This document shows, piece after piece, positions 20,942 to 29,888 of a stretch of DNA of 64,000 nt. The notes below the pieces were generated by a model that worked only from the letters and a program-made list of their open reading frames with translations, made no database searches and had not been told where the DNA came from. The stretch is taken from NCBI RefSeq assembly GCF_020723905.1, contig NZ_DYHZ01000001.1, forward strand, positions 117,501 to 181,500, given 5' to 3'. Source of the DNA: Anaerolinea thermophila (GTDB lineage: Bacteria > Chloroflexota > Anaerolineae > Anaerolineales > Anaerolineaceae). The position numbers and the translations under genes are program-made. Within the stretch, counting starts at the first letter, position 1, and every line of letters starts with the position of its first letter.

Positions 20942-22342
20942 ATGCCCAAAATTGCTTTTATCGGAGCCGGAAGCACGGTCTTTGCTAAAAACCTGCTGGG
21001 AGATATCCTCAGTTTTCCGGAACTCGCCAACTCCACCATCGCTTTGATGGATATTGACGAGACTCGCCTGAATACCACCCGGCTGGTCGCAGAACGAATT
21101 GCCCGCTCACTGGGAGCCCATCCCACCATAGAAGCCACTACCGACCGACGCAAAGCCATAGCAGGGGCAGATTATGTGATCACCATGTTCCAGATTGGCG
21201 GTTACCGCCCCAGCACAGTGATTGACTTTGAAATTCCCAAAAAGTACGGCCTGCGCCAGACCATTGCTGATACCCTGGGCATTGGCGGGATCATGCGCGC
21301 CCTGCGCACGATCCCTGTCCTGCTGGATCTGGCAAAAGAGATGGAAGAACTGTGCCCGCATGCCCTCCTGCTTAACTACGTCAATCCCATGGCAATGAAC
21401 ATGTGGGCACTCAACCGCGCCAGCAAGATTCGCAATGTGGGCTTATGCCACTCTGTACAGGGGACGGCAATGCAAATTGCCCATGATATTGGCGTGCCTA
21501 TCGAGGAAATCAACTACCTGTGCGCAGGCATCAACCACATGGCGTTTTATCTGAAATTTGAGCGCAAAACCCCTCAGGGGGTGGAAGACCTGTACCCGCG
21601 CATCCACCAGGTGTACAAAGAAGGACGCGTGCCCGACTGGAACCGCGTGCGCTACGAAATGCTCAAACGACTGGGGTATTTTGTCACCGAGTCCAGTGAG
21701 CACTTCAGTGAATATGTGCCGTGGTTTATCAAACGCGATCGTCCCGACCTCATCGAGAAGTTCAACATTCCGCTGGATGAATACATCCGCCGTTGTGAGG
21801 TACAAATTGCGGGCTGGGAAGCCACCAAGGACGTGGTGGAGAACCCCGGTTTACCCATCAACATCCCGTTGATTCAGGAAAAACTGCGCGCGGCAGGCGC
21901 CACCGATTGGGATATCCAGTGGGTGACCGAGATTGCTTCCAAATTTGACCAGATCGAGAAATCTCACGAATACGGCTCTTACATCATCCACTCTCTGGAA
22001 ACGGGCATTCCACGGGTAATTTACGGGAACGTGGAAAACCGCGGCTTGATTGACAACCTGCCGCAAGGTTGCACCGTCGAAGTACCCTGTCTGGTGGATA
22101 AGAACGGCATCCAGCCCACCAAGATTGGCATGCTCCCGCCGCACCTTGCCGCGCTGATGCAAACCAATATCAACGTGCAAGCCCTGACGGTGGAAGCCGC
22201 CCTGACCGGCAAACGCGAGCATATCTACCATGCCGCCATGCTCGATCCGCACACCGCCGCCGAACTGGATCTGGATCAGATCTGGAACCTGGTAGATGAT
22301 CTGATCGAAGCCCACGGCGATATGTTACCCAAATTCCACTAG
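20942..22342 (+). CDS. melA: Alpha-galactosidase, GH4 MelA type
   Basis: Cleaves alpha-galactosides such as melibiose and raffinose inside the cell; 466 residues. The start at 20942 has a GGAGA site. It follows E. coli MelA closely from memory over the full length: FIGAGSTVFAKN, FQIGGYRPSTVIDFEIPKKYGL, GDTLGIGGIMRALRTIP, LLNYVNPMAMNMW, GLCHSVQGTA, GINHMAFYLKFERKT, ESSEHFSEYVPWFIK, DNLPQGCTVEVPCLVDKNGIQPTKIG and LAALMQTNINVQ. Cys and His metal ligands are intact. It is the last gene before a strong terminator and gives the best clue to what the transporter carries. Confidence 0.92.
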   Translation: MPKIAFIGAGSTVFAKNLLGDILSFPELANSTIALMDIDETRLNTTRLVAERIARSLGAHPTIEATTDRRKAIAGADYVITMFQIGGYRPSTVIDFEIPKKYGLRQTIADTLGIGGIMRALRTIPVLLDLAKEMEELCPHALLLNYVNPMAMNMWALNRASKIRNVGLCHSVQGTAMQIAHDIGVPIEEINYLCAGINHMAFYLKFERKTPQGVEDLYPRIHQVYKEGRVPDWNRVRYEMLKRLGYFVTESSEHFSEYVPWFIKRDRPDLIEKFNIPLDEYIRRCEVQIAGWEATKDVVENPGLPINIPLIQEKLRAAGATDWDIQWVTEIASKFDQIEKSHEYGSYIIHSLETGIPRVIYGNVENRGLIDNLPQGCTVEVPCLVDKNGIQPTKIGMLPPHLAALMQTNINVQALTVEAALTGKREHIYHAAMLDPHTAAELDLDQIWNLVDDLIEAHGDMLPKFH

Positions 22343-22364
22343 CCAACCCCCTTACTCCCCCCAC

Positions 22365-22402
22365 GCGGAGTACTGTCCAAGCGGCGGTACTCCGCATTTT
22401 TT
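22365..22402 (+). terminator. Rho-independent terminator of the sugar operon
   Basis: Perfect 9-bp stem GCGGAGTAC / GTACTCCGC, 13-nt loop, followed by ATTTTTT. Located 22 bp after the melA stop. Confidence 0.9.
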
Positions 22403-22459
22403 CCCAACAGGATGGAATACAGGTAAAATAAACTTCAATATGCCACATCCTGTCACAGG

Positions 22460-23989
22460 ATGAAACATGAAACAGGGACTCTCATGACGCATTGCCATCC
22501 TGTTGCCCGCATGATATTGAAATCCCCACCCCACCAGGGTTACCCCCTTCAAAGCAAGGTGACGGTCTGGCTTCTGGGCATCATCCTCCTGCCCGTTTTG
22601 CTCTCTGGGTTGACTGCCTGCTCACAAGCCAACCCGCTTTCCGCTATGTTAATGACCCCTGTCATGCCTGTAGAAAGCCCCGTGGTGGATCTCCAGCCTT
22701 CGCCTGAGGTTGAAACTGGTTCAGGCGCCACTCCATTCCCTTCGCCATCCCCCACGCCATCCCCCACTCCATCCCCGATGGAATGGGTATGGACGGCAAA
22801 CTCCATCAGCGGCGACCTGCTGGTGATTGACCCTGCCAGCAACAGCATTGCGGTGATTATTCCCACCGGGCATCAGCCGGACATTATTGCCCCTGGCGAA
22901 GGCGCCGTGTGGGCGCTTGACCGCACTACTGACCAGGTCCTGCGTTTCAACCAGACCACTTATCAGATGGAAGCAGTTATTTCCATTCCTCAGGGGGAAA
23001 CCACCGCACTGGCATGTGGCGAGGGGGGCGTTTGGGTGGGCATAGAAGAACGTCCCCTTACCAGTGTGCTGCGTCCTTATGAAGAATACATCCCCAATGG
23101 TGGAGTTATTCGCATTGACCCGGGTACCAGTCAGGTAAACGGGTATGCTGAAGTAGGGAGCGTTATTCGATTAACCACCGGACTGGGGTACGTCTGGGCG
23201 ATTACCCGCAATACTGTGGATACCCCGTTGTACCGCATCAACCCGCAAACCCTGCAACGGGATGAGATTTCCCTGCATGGTACCCACGACTGGCTCCTGG
23301 AAGATGCCATTTTTGCCGATGATGAGAGCCTGTGGATGTTTTCTCAGGGATTCGCCCGCCTGTATCGCATGAACCCGGAAGGCAGGCTGTACAGTATCTT
23401 CTCTCTGCGCCAGCAAAAGCCCATTGGCTACGCCGATTTGCGGTCCGCCTACGGTTCATTATGGCTTGCCACACCGTGGGGAGATATCCTTCAATTCGAT
23501 CCCTCCACCGGCGCGGAGCGGTCCCGAACATCCCTGCGCGTGCCTTTGCAGTCCATCACTGCTGCCGCGGGTTCGATTTGGGTACACGCCCCGGCGGATG
23601 GCGCGGTGTACCGACTGGACGCACAGAACGGTGAGGTTCAGGCGCGCATCGAAACGGGCGAGAAACTTCCCCCAACCCCGGTAGTCACCGCAACTCCCAT
23701 CCAGCGGGCAACCCGCCCCTGCGAGGATGCCCCATACTCCCGGCTCCAGGTGGGGATGCGGGCATTTACTCTGAAAGAACCTGACCTTCCCCAGCGCCTG
23801 CACAAAGAACCCGGCAAAGAGAGCGAACGGGTTGGCTGGATCCAGCCCGGCGAGACCGTGACCATTCTGGAAGGACCGACCTGCGCTGAAGGCTGGGTGT
23901 GGTGGAAAGTACGAACCGAGCGCGGCGGGTACACAGGCTGGGCGGCAGAGGGAGATGAGAACGAATACTTCCTGAACCCTCTGCGGTAA
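22460..23989 (+). CDS. Lipoprotein with beta-propeller and SH3-like domain
   Basis: Exported lipoprotein, 509 residues from 22460; an in-frame ATG at 22484 behind a weak GGGA site is an alternative start. The signal peptide ends at the lipobox LTAC near residue 53. A Pro/Ser/Thr linker (about 75-108) is followed by five or six WVW/VWAL-type blades (GAVWALDRTTDQVLRFNQTT, GGVWVGIEER, GYVWAITRN, SLWMFSQGF, GSLWLATPWGDILQFDPSTGAE, GSIWVHAPADGAVYRLDAQNGE) typical of a YVTN/Vgb-like propeller. A bacterial SH3 domain occupies about 425-500 (LHKEPGKESERVGWIQPGETVTILEGPTC...GYTGW). It probably binds cell-wall or surface components. No catalytic residues recognised. Confidence 0.8.
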   Translation: MKHETGTLMTHCHPVARMILKSPPHQGYPLQSKVTVWLLGIILLPVLLSGLTACSQANPLSAMLMTPVMPVESPVVDLQPSPEVETGSGATPFPSPSPTPSPTPSPMEWVWTANSISGDLLVIDPASNSIAVIIPTGHQPDIIAPGEGAVWALDRTTDQVLRFNQTTYQMEAVISIPQGETTALACGEGGVWVGIEERPLTSVLRPYEEYIPNGGVIRIDPGTSQVNGYAEVGSVIRLTTGLGYVWAITRNTVDTPLYRINPQTLQRDEISLHGTHDWLLEDAIFADDESLWMFSQGFARLYRMNPEGRLYSIFSLRQQKPIGYADLRSAYGSLWLATPWGDILQFDPSTGAERSRTSLRVPLQSITAAAGSIWVHAPADGAVYRLDAQNGEVQARIETGEKLPPTPVVTATPIQRATRPCEDAPYSRLQVGMRAFTLKEPDLPQRLHKEPGKESERVGWIQPGETVTILEGPTCAEGWVWWKVRTERGGYTGWAAEGDENEYFLNPLR

Positions 23990-24083
23990 ACAAAGCCGAT
24001 TTGCGAAGCAAACCCATCTCAAGAAGGGTCAGGCGAAGCCATCCGCGCTGCGGCACGCTGAGAAGCCCAACCCCTGCACCACA

Positions 24084-24281
24084 CTGACTGAACGTGAGCA
24101 GGAAGTGCTGAAGTGCATTGCTCATTCCATGAGCAATGCCGAAATTGCCGCTCATCTGGTGGTAAGCGAAAAAACGGTTAAAGGACATGTGAGCAATATT
24201 TTGAGCAAACTTCACCTTGCCGATCGAACGCAAGCAGCAATTTATGCATGGAAAGAAGAACTGGTACGCAAGGAAGAATGA
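24084..24281 (+). pseudogene. LuxR-type DNA-binding domain remnant
   Basis: The frame encodes LTEREQEVLKCIAHSMSNAEIAAHLVVSEKTVKGHVSNILSKLHLADRTQAAIYAW, a complete LuxR C-terminal helix-turn-helix. No ATG, GTG or TTG precedes it in a position that would give the whole domain, and no receiver domain is found upstream. It is most simply the 3' end of a deleted NarL-type response regulator. It fills much of the 23990-24336 gap. A non-standard start upstream cannot be excluded. Confidence 0.7.
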
Positions 24282-24286
24282 AAAAA

Positions 24287-24313
24287 GGGCTGGGGAGTAA
24301 TTCGTCCCAGCCC
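24287..24313. terminator. Bidirectional terminator
   Basis: Stem GGGCTGGG / CCCAGCCC with an A tract before and T-rich sequence after, between the LuxR remnant and the convergent glycyl-tRNA synthetase gene. It can serve both strands. Confidence 0.75.
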
Positions 24314-24336
24314 CTTCATTTCCCGTAAACCCGGAT

Positions 24337-27333
24337 TTAGAACCCTTCCAGTTTGGAAAAATCTGCCACCCCACAGGCAAGTGCAGCAATGCGCTGAAGC
24401 AATCCCAGACGGTTGGCACGCAAATCGGCATCCTCCGCCATAACCAGCACGGTATCGAAGAAACGATTGATGGCGGGGATCATCGGCAGGAAAGCGGCGA
24501 AGAAATCATCCACCGAGCCTGACTGCCGGGGGGCGGCTTCGGCTTGCAACAGGGCATCGTAAAGCGCCCGCTCCTCTACCTCAACAAACCGCTCGGGGCG
24601 AACCGGAACCTGTTCTTTCTGATCCCGGGTGATGCGCACACAACGGGCATAAGCCGGAAGAATGACATTCCAGTCTTGACGCTGTACCCAGGCTGTCAAT
24701 GCCTGAGCGGCTCGGAAGGCTCCATACGGATTGTGGGCTTGTTCCGCCATGACCGCATCCACCACATCATACCGGAAGCCGTAATCTTCAATGAGATGGG
24801 TGCGCAAACGCCCATAGATAAATTCCAGGCAGGCATTCTGGCTTTCTTCAGTAGCCTGAATGGGCAATCCCTGCGCAGCCAGCACCAGCCCATGGCGAAG
24901 ATCGAAAGGAATCTGACGTCCAATCAACACCTGAACCAGACCCAATGCGGCACGACGTTGCGCAAAAGGATCTTTGGTGCCGCTGGGAGCCAGTCCGGCG
25001 GCAAATAACCCGGAAAGAGTATCCAGCCGGTCGGCTACGCTCAACAAAATGCCCGGCAGGGTTTCGGGGAGAGCATCCCCCGCATAGCGGGGCAGATAAT
25101 GCTCAAAGATGGCATCGGCAACACCTTTGGGTTCGCCGGAATGTTCGGCGTAATACCGTCCCATAATCCCCTGCAGGGAGGTCATCTCAATCACCATGTG
25201 GGTGACCAGATCGGCTTTGAGCAAATATGCAGCACGGCGGGCAGTAGCCAGGTCCGTTGAGTTTAACCCGAAGAACGGTGCCAGTTTGTCTACAAGCGCT
25301 TCAACCCGGCGAGATTTGTCGAGCATCGAACCCAGTTTATACTGGAAGGTTAAAGTGCCCAAACGCGGTAGACGTTCTTCCAGAGTGTACTTTAAGTCTT
25401 CCTGAATGAAGAAAGAAGCATCGGCAAAGCGCGCCCCAATCACCTGCGCATTGCCATCGGCGACGACATCCAGATGCTGATCATCTCCATTGCGCACGGC
25501 AATAAAGTAAGGCAACAGCCCGCCCTGAGGAGCATACACCGGGAAATAGCGCTGGTGCTTCTTCATCACCGAAATCAAAACCTCCACGGGCAGTTTGAGG
25601 TATTCAGGATCAAAATTACCCCGAAGCGCGGTGGGGGCTTCGACCAGTTGGGTCACCTCATCGAGCAAACCTTCATCCAGTTGTGGCAAGCCACCCACTT
25701 CGGTCATCAAACGCTGAACCTGCCCGGCAATTGAGGCGCGGCGCTCTTCCGGGTCAAGGAGAATACCCTGAGACCGCAAGGCACTTTGATAATCCGAGGC
25801 GGATTTCAGGGTAAAGGTTTCGGGCTGGTAAAAACGCAATCCGCGGGTGATACGATCAGCGCGCAATCCGGCATACTCGAACGGCACCAGCGTATCCCCT
25901 AACAATGCCACCAGCCAGCGGATAGGGCGGGAGAACGCCACCTGACTGGCATTCCAGCGCATGGTTTTTTCAAAGCGCAGGGAGGCAATCAAACCGGGCA
26001 GGGCTTCGCCGAGCACATCCACGGCGGAACGCCCCTTCTCAAACACCTCAGCCACCACATATTGTCCGCCGTCCATTTCCTGGATTTTGAGGGCAGACAC
26101 ATCCAGACCGCGACTACGGGCAAATCCCTCAGCGGCTTTGGTGGGTTGGCCCTGAGCATCAAAGGCACGGGCAGCAGGCGGTCCTTTTACCACGGTTGTG
26201 CGGTCAGGTTGAGCCGGAGATAAATCTTCTACCAGCACTGCCAGCCGGCGGGGTGTTCCCCAAACGCGCACATCGCCATGGCTCAGGCGCAGTTCCTCCA
26301 GCAGAGCCGGCACTTTCTCCCGTAACTGCTCCAGCGCGGTCTGCAAATCGGCGGCAGGAAGTTCCTCGGTGCCAATCTCCAGAAGGAACAGTTCCGGCTG
26401 GCTAACCCCGCCGGTCTGTACCGCCGGGGCAGATTCTGCCTGAGGCGTTGTGTCTTCTTTGAGCCACGGGAACCCCAGACGTTCGCGCTGTTCCACGTAG
26501 GCAACGGCGATTCGGCGGGCGAGGTCACGCATGCGCCCAAAGAGCGCCTGCCGTTCGGTCACCCCGACTGCGCCCCGGGTATCCAGGACGTTAAAGGTGT
26601 GGGAACACTTCAGCACATAATCATGAGCAGGCAACACCAACCCTTGCTCGAGCGCAGCATTGGCTTCGGCTTCGTAGAGATTGTACATTTGCCAGAGACG
26701 ATCTACGTTGGCAACCTCAAAAGAATATTTGCTGTGTTCGTACTCTCCCTGAAGGTTGACATCGCCATACGTGCGGCTGGGGCTCCACTGAATATCGCGG
26801 AAATGACGGACCCGCTGGAGCGCCATGGCAATCCGTTCCAACCCGTAAGTAATCTCTACCGATACCGGCTCGAGGACAAAACCGCCCGCCTGCTGGAAGT
26901 AGGTGAACTGAGTAATTTCCTGACCGTCCAGCCAGACTTCCCAACCCAGTCCCCACGCACCCAGTGCTGGCGACTCCCAGTTATCCTCGACAAAGCGGAT
27001 ATCGTGTTCGCGCGGATTGATACCCAGCGCCATCAACGATTCGAGGTACAGTTCCTGAGGATTACCCGGATCGGGTTTGAGAATAACCTGAAACTGGTAA
27101 TGCTGGTTAAGACGGTTGGGATTTTCGCCATAGCGTCCGTCATCGGGACGAACCGACGGTTCCACATATGCCACATTCCAGGGTTCCGGACCCAGCACCC
27201 TTAAGTAGGTGGCTGGATTCATGGTGCCTGCGCCAACCTGCTGATTGTAGGGTTGCCAGATAAGACAACCCTTCCTGGACCAGTAATCCTGAAGTTTGAG
27301 AATAATTTCTTGAAAAGTCAGCGTTCGATCCAT
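24337..27333 (-). CDS. glyQS: Glycine--tRNA ligase, alpha and beta subunits in one chain
   Basis: Charges tRNA-Gly. In many bacteria this class II enzyme is a tetramer of separate GlyQ and GlyS; here both are one 998-residue chain. Residues about 1-290 are the GlyQ catalytic part ([83 protein letters not shown]). A short linker near 295-315 joins the GlyS part, which opens with [16 protein letters not shown] and includes [12 protein letters not shown] and [25 protein letters not shown]-type anticodon domain lies at about 890-990. Fused GlyRS is known in Chlamydiae and some other lineages. Confidence 0.95.
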   Translation of the reverse strand: MDRTLTFQEIILKLQDYWSRKGCLIWQPYNQQVGAGTMNPATYLRVLGPEPWNVAYVEPSVRPDDGRYGENPNRLNQHYQFQVILKPDPGNPQELYLESLMALGINPREHDIRFVEDNWESPALGAWGLGWEVWLDGQEITQFTYFQQAGGFVLEPVSVEITYGLERIAMALQRVRHFRDIQWSPSRTYGDVNLQGEYEHSKYSFEVANVDRLWQMYNLYEAEANAALEQGLVLPAHDYVLKCSHTFNVLDTRGAVGVTERQALFGRMRDLARRIAVAYVEQRERLGFPWLKEDTTPQAESAPAVQTGGVSQPELFLLEIGTEELPAADLQTALEQLREKVPALLEELRLSHGDVRVWGTPRRLAVLVEDLSPAQPDRTTVVKGPPAARAFDAQGQPTKAAEGFARSRGLDVSALKIQEMDGGQYVVAEVFEKGRSAVDVLGEALPGLIASLRFEKTMRWNASQVAFSRPIRWLVALLGDTLVPFEYAGLRADRITRGLRFYQPETFTLKSASDYQSALRSQGILLDPEERRASIAGQVQRLMTEVGGLPQLDEGLLDEVTQLVEAPTALRGNFDPEYLKLPVEVLISVMKKHQRYFPVYAPQGGLLPYFIAVRNGDDQHLDVVADGNAQVIGARFADASFFIQEDLKYTLEERLPRLGTLTFQYKLGSMLDKSRRVEALVDKLAPFFGLNSTDLATARRAAYLLKADLVTHMVIEMTSLQGIMGRYYAEHSGEPKGVADAIFEHYLPRYAGDALPETLPGILLSVADRLDTLSGLFAAGLAPSGTKDPFAQRRAALGLVQVLIGRQIPFDLRHGLVLAAQGLPIQATEESQNACLEFIYGRLRTHLIEDYGFRYDVVDAVMAEQAHNPYGAFRAAQALTAWVQRQDWNVILPAYARCVRITRDQKEQVPVRPERFVEVEERALYDALLQAEAAPRQSGSVDDFFAAFLPMIPAINRFFDTVLVMAEDADLRANRLGLLQRIAALACGVADFSKLEGF

Positions 27334-27363
27334 GCCTGCTCCACAACAAAAAATTGCATCCGG

Positions 27364-27372
27364 ATTATACCA
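27364..27372 (-). promoter_or_regulatory. Extended -10 promoter of glyQS
   Basis: On the minus strand TGGTATAAT, about 30 bp before the ATG at 27333. No clear -35. It suggests glyQS can be transcribed independently of the LysM gene upstream. Confidence 0.5.
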
Positions 27373-27396
27373 GAGGGGAAACTCTGGAAGTTGTTA

Positions 27397-27942
27397 TCAG
27401 TTTACGCGACGAATAAATCCCGCCCAGAGTGTCCAGATCAACCCGACGGCGCACACCACCACCATCCCAACCAGTAAAGGACGACGGTTGGTTTCCACAA
27501 AGCCATTTACCGCCTGCAAAACAGGATGAGGCGTGGCGGTTGGTGTCAGCGTGGGCATTGGTGTCCTGGTAGGAGAAAGCGTGCGTGTCGGGGTGACAGG
27601 TGTAGGGGTACGCGTTGGACGGGGAACAGTGGGGGTAATGGTAGGGGTTACCGTCGCTGTTGGCGCTAAACGGATGATGAGGCGCTGTCCAGGGAAAATC
27701 AGGTTTGCCGTTGGGGCTAAACCGTTCAGTGCGCGAATCTCCGCCATACTGACCCCGTAGACTTCTGCAAGGGTGGCCAGGGTCTCGCCTTCCTGTACGA
27801 TATGGACAATTGAGCCATCCGGCTGTGGGGTAGCGGTGACAATCCCTTGCTGGAATCCCTCCGCATACACAGGAGAGGTCAAAAAGGAAATCCCCAATAT
27901 GAATAAAACAGTAACCATCCACAAGCGCAAGCGCATGTGCAC
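27397..27942 (-). CDS. Single-LysM exported protein with C-terminal membrane anchor
   Basis: 181 residues. Signal peptide about 1-27 (LRLWMVTVLFILGISFLTSPVYA). LysM domain about 43-93 with IVQEGETLATLAEVYGVSMAEIRALNGL and LIFPGQRLIIRL. Thr-Pro linker about 95-138, then a C-terminal membrane helix (LVGMVVVCAVGLIWTLWAGF) with a positive tail. Such proteins tether the membrane to peptidoglycan. It is 44 bp downstream of dnaG on the same strand, probably in one operon. Confidence 0.85.
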   Translation of the reverse strand: MHMRLRLWMVTVLFILGISFLTSPVYAEGFQQGIVTATPQPDGSIVHIVQEGETLATLAEVYGVSMAEIRALNGLAPTANLIFPGQRLIIRLAPTATVTPTITPTVPRPTRTPTPVTPTRTLSPTRTPMPTLTPTATPHPVLQAVNGFVETNRRPLLVGMVVVCAVGLIWTLWAGFIRRVN

Positions 27943-27986
27943 GATTATAAGCGGAAACGCCTCAATTGGGAAAAGGTCAATGGATT

Positions 27987-29888
27987 TCAGGGCAAAATCA
28001 TCGGTTGTCTTTGAGCCTGGTGGATGTAGCGGAGAATCTCGGTAGATTGATTCATACTCTCCAGCAAGCCCGACTGCAATTCCCCATCCGCTTGACCTTC
28101 GGCGGCAAGAAATCGAATTTGATCCATTGTTTCTCGAACGTGCAATTCGCGCAGGCGCAGGAGGGTGCGCACCAGTTGTTCAAAGGCTTCCTGCGAGGAA
28201 ATTTCCTTCTCCCCCAGGGGCTTCAGGTATTCATTCAGTTTTTCCTGAAGGGGTTCGGGGACGAACTGCCGGATGTACTCATCCACTTCGTACTCATCCT
28301 GATTCAGTGCATCCAGAATCAATCGTGCCAGTTGCTGATGCTCGGCTTGCTCAAAATCCATGATTCTAAAAGGCGCCAGCCGATTTTGCTGGAGGAATCG
28401 ATCCAGATCCGGAAGCAGGTCGAGAAAATGCAACAATAGACGCAAAATTTGTTCTTCCAGAGCGCGCATCGGAGGCACCGGAGCCATTGTGGGCGGCTGG
28501 CTGGCAGATGGACGAGCCTCCGCGCGTCTGCGGGTGGAAGCACGCTCCGTCCTGGTCATGCTGAGGCCAGCAAAGGCTCGCTCATCTACACGCAAGAGAC
28601 GAGCCAGGCGCTGACGGTAATCTTCCCGCTCAATGGGACTGGCGACATCCTCAATGAGAGGAAGCACCTGAGCGGCAATCTGGCTTTTGACCTTGGGATC
28701 ATCCAGATTTTGCCCTGCCGCCAGCGTTTCCATAACGTGAATCACCACCGGACGGGCACTGGCAATCAGGTTTTTCCATGCCTCCGGGTCGCTTAATACC
28801 AGATCATCGGGGTCTTTACCTTCCGGCAAAGTTGCCACGCGCAAATCGGCCTGCAGACGGGCTTCGTGGCGCAATAAACCACGGGCATCAAAAACCACTT
28901 CGGTGGACTGATCCATTGCCTGGCGGGCAACCTCCAGCCCGCGCAGAGTGGCTTTCTGCCCGGCAGTATCGGGATCAAGCGCCAGCACAATACGGCGGGT
29001 AAAACGCTTGAGCAGGCGCAGTTGGTCCTCCGTCAAAGCCGTACCCATGGGCGAAACAGCGTTTTCAAATCCCGCCTGATGGAGTGCAATCACGTCCAGA
29101 TACCCCTCGACAATGACTGCCTGATCCATCTGACGGATGGCTTTCCGCGCCCTATCCAGCCCATAGAGCAGTTTCCCCTTATCAAACAGTGGCGTTTGCG
29201 GAGAGTTGAGGAACTTGGGTAAATCCTGCGGGTTGAGAATGCGCGCACCAAAGCCGGTCATCCTGCCATTGACATCACGGATCGGGATCATGATGCGATG
29301 ACGGAATCGGTCAAACACACGTCCCTCTTCCGATTCGCTGAGCAATCCCGCCTGGCGGAGATCCTCGATGGAATACTGTTTTGCAGTGAAGTACTTAAGG
29401 GCATGATCCCATCCTTCAGGAGCATAGCCCAACCCAAAGGCTTCGATGGTTGCCCGGGATAAGCCTCGCTGAAAAAGATAATTCAAAGCCGGTTTTCCCG
29501 TGGGAGTTTCCAGTAAATGGAAGCGATAAAACGTGACCGCTTCTTCCAGCAAAGCGCGCAGGCGTTCGTACTCCTCCCGCTCTTCTTCTTTCTGCGGGGT
29601 GATGGCTTCCAGTTTTACCCCCGCTTTTTCTGCCAGGAACTGCAAGGCTTGAGGAAAGTCCCAGCCTTCTTTCTTCATCACAAAGCGGAAAATATCTCCG
29701 CCTTCGTTACAGGCTCCGAAACAGCGCCAGGTTCCTGTTTCTGGAAAAACAACGAAGGAAGGCGTACGCGTATTGGGGTGGAATGGACAAAAACCCGTAT
29801 AGTTCTTTCCGGCGCGGCGCAACTGCACCGTTTCGCTGACTAAATCAACAATGTCAATGCGGGATTTAATTTCATCAATCGCGGTCAT
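27987..29888 (-). CDS. dnaG: DNA primase
   Basis: Makes RNA primers at the replication fork; 633 residues. The N-terminal CHC2 zinc finger is at about 33-60 (FCPFHPNTRTPSF...WRCFGACNEGGD), the RNA-polymerase-like core contains GFGARIL, and the Toprim centre reads VIVEGYLDVIALHQAGFENAVSPMGTALT and LALDPDTAGQ. A less conserved C-terminal helicase-binding region follows (about 460-633). Its start codon overlaps the stop of the upstream surface-protein gene by 4 bp, an unusual partner; primase is more often next to rpsU or rpoD. Confidence 0.96.
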   Translation of the reverse strand: MTAIDEIKSRIDIVDLVSETVQLRRAGKNYTGFCPFHPNTRTPSFVVFPETGTWRCFGACNEGGDIFRFVMKKEGWDFPQALQFLAEKAGVKLEAITPQKEEEREEYERLRALLEEAVTFYRFHLLETPTGKPALNYLFQRGLSRATIEAFGLGYAPEGWDHALKYFTAKQYSIEDLRQAGLLSESEEGRVFDRFRHRIMIPIRDVNGRMTGFGARILNPQDLPKFLNSPQTPLFDKGKLLYGLDRARKAIRQMDQAVIVEGYLDVIALHQAGFENAVSPMGTALTEDQLRLLKRFTRRIVLALDPDTAGQKATLRGLEVARQAMDQSTEVVFDARGLLRHEARLQADLRVATLPEGKDPDDLVLSDPEAWKNLIASARPVVIHVMETLAAGQNLDDPKVKSQIAAQVLPLIEDVASPIEREDYRQRLARLLRVDERAFAGLSMTRTERASTRRRAEARPSASQPPTMAPVPPMRALEEQILRLLLHFLDLLPDLDRFLQQNRLAPFRIMDFEQAEHQQLARLILDALNQDEYEVDEYIRQFVPEPLQEKLNEYLKPLGEKEISSQEAFEQLVRTLLRLRELHVRETMDQIRFLAAEGQADGELQSGLLESMNQSTEILRYIHQAQRQPMILP

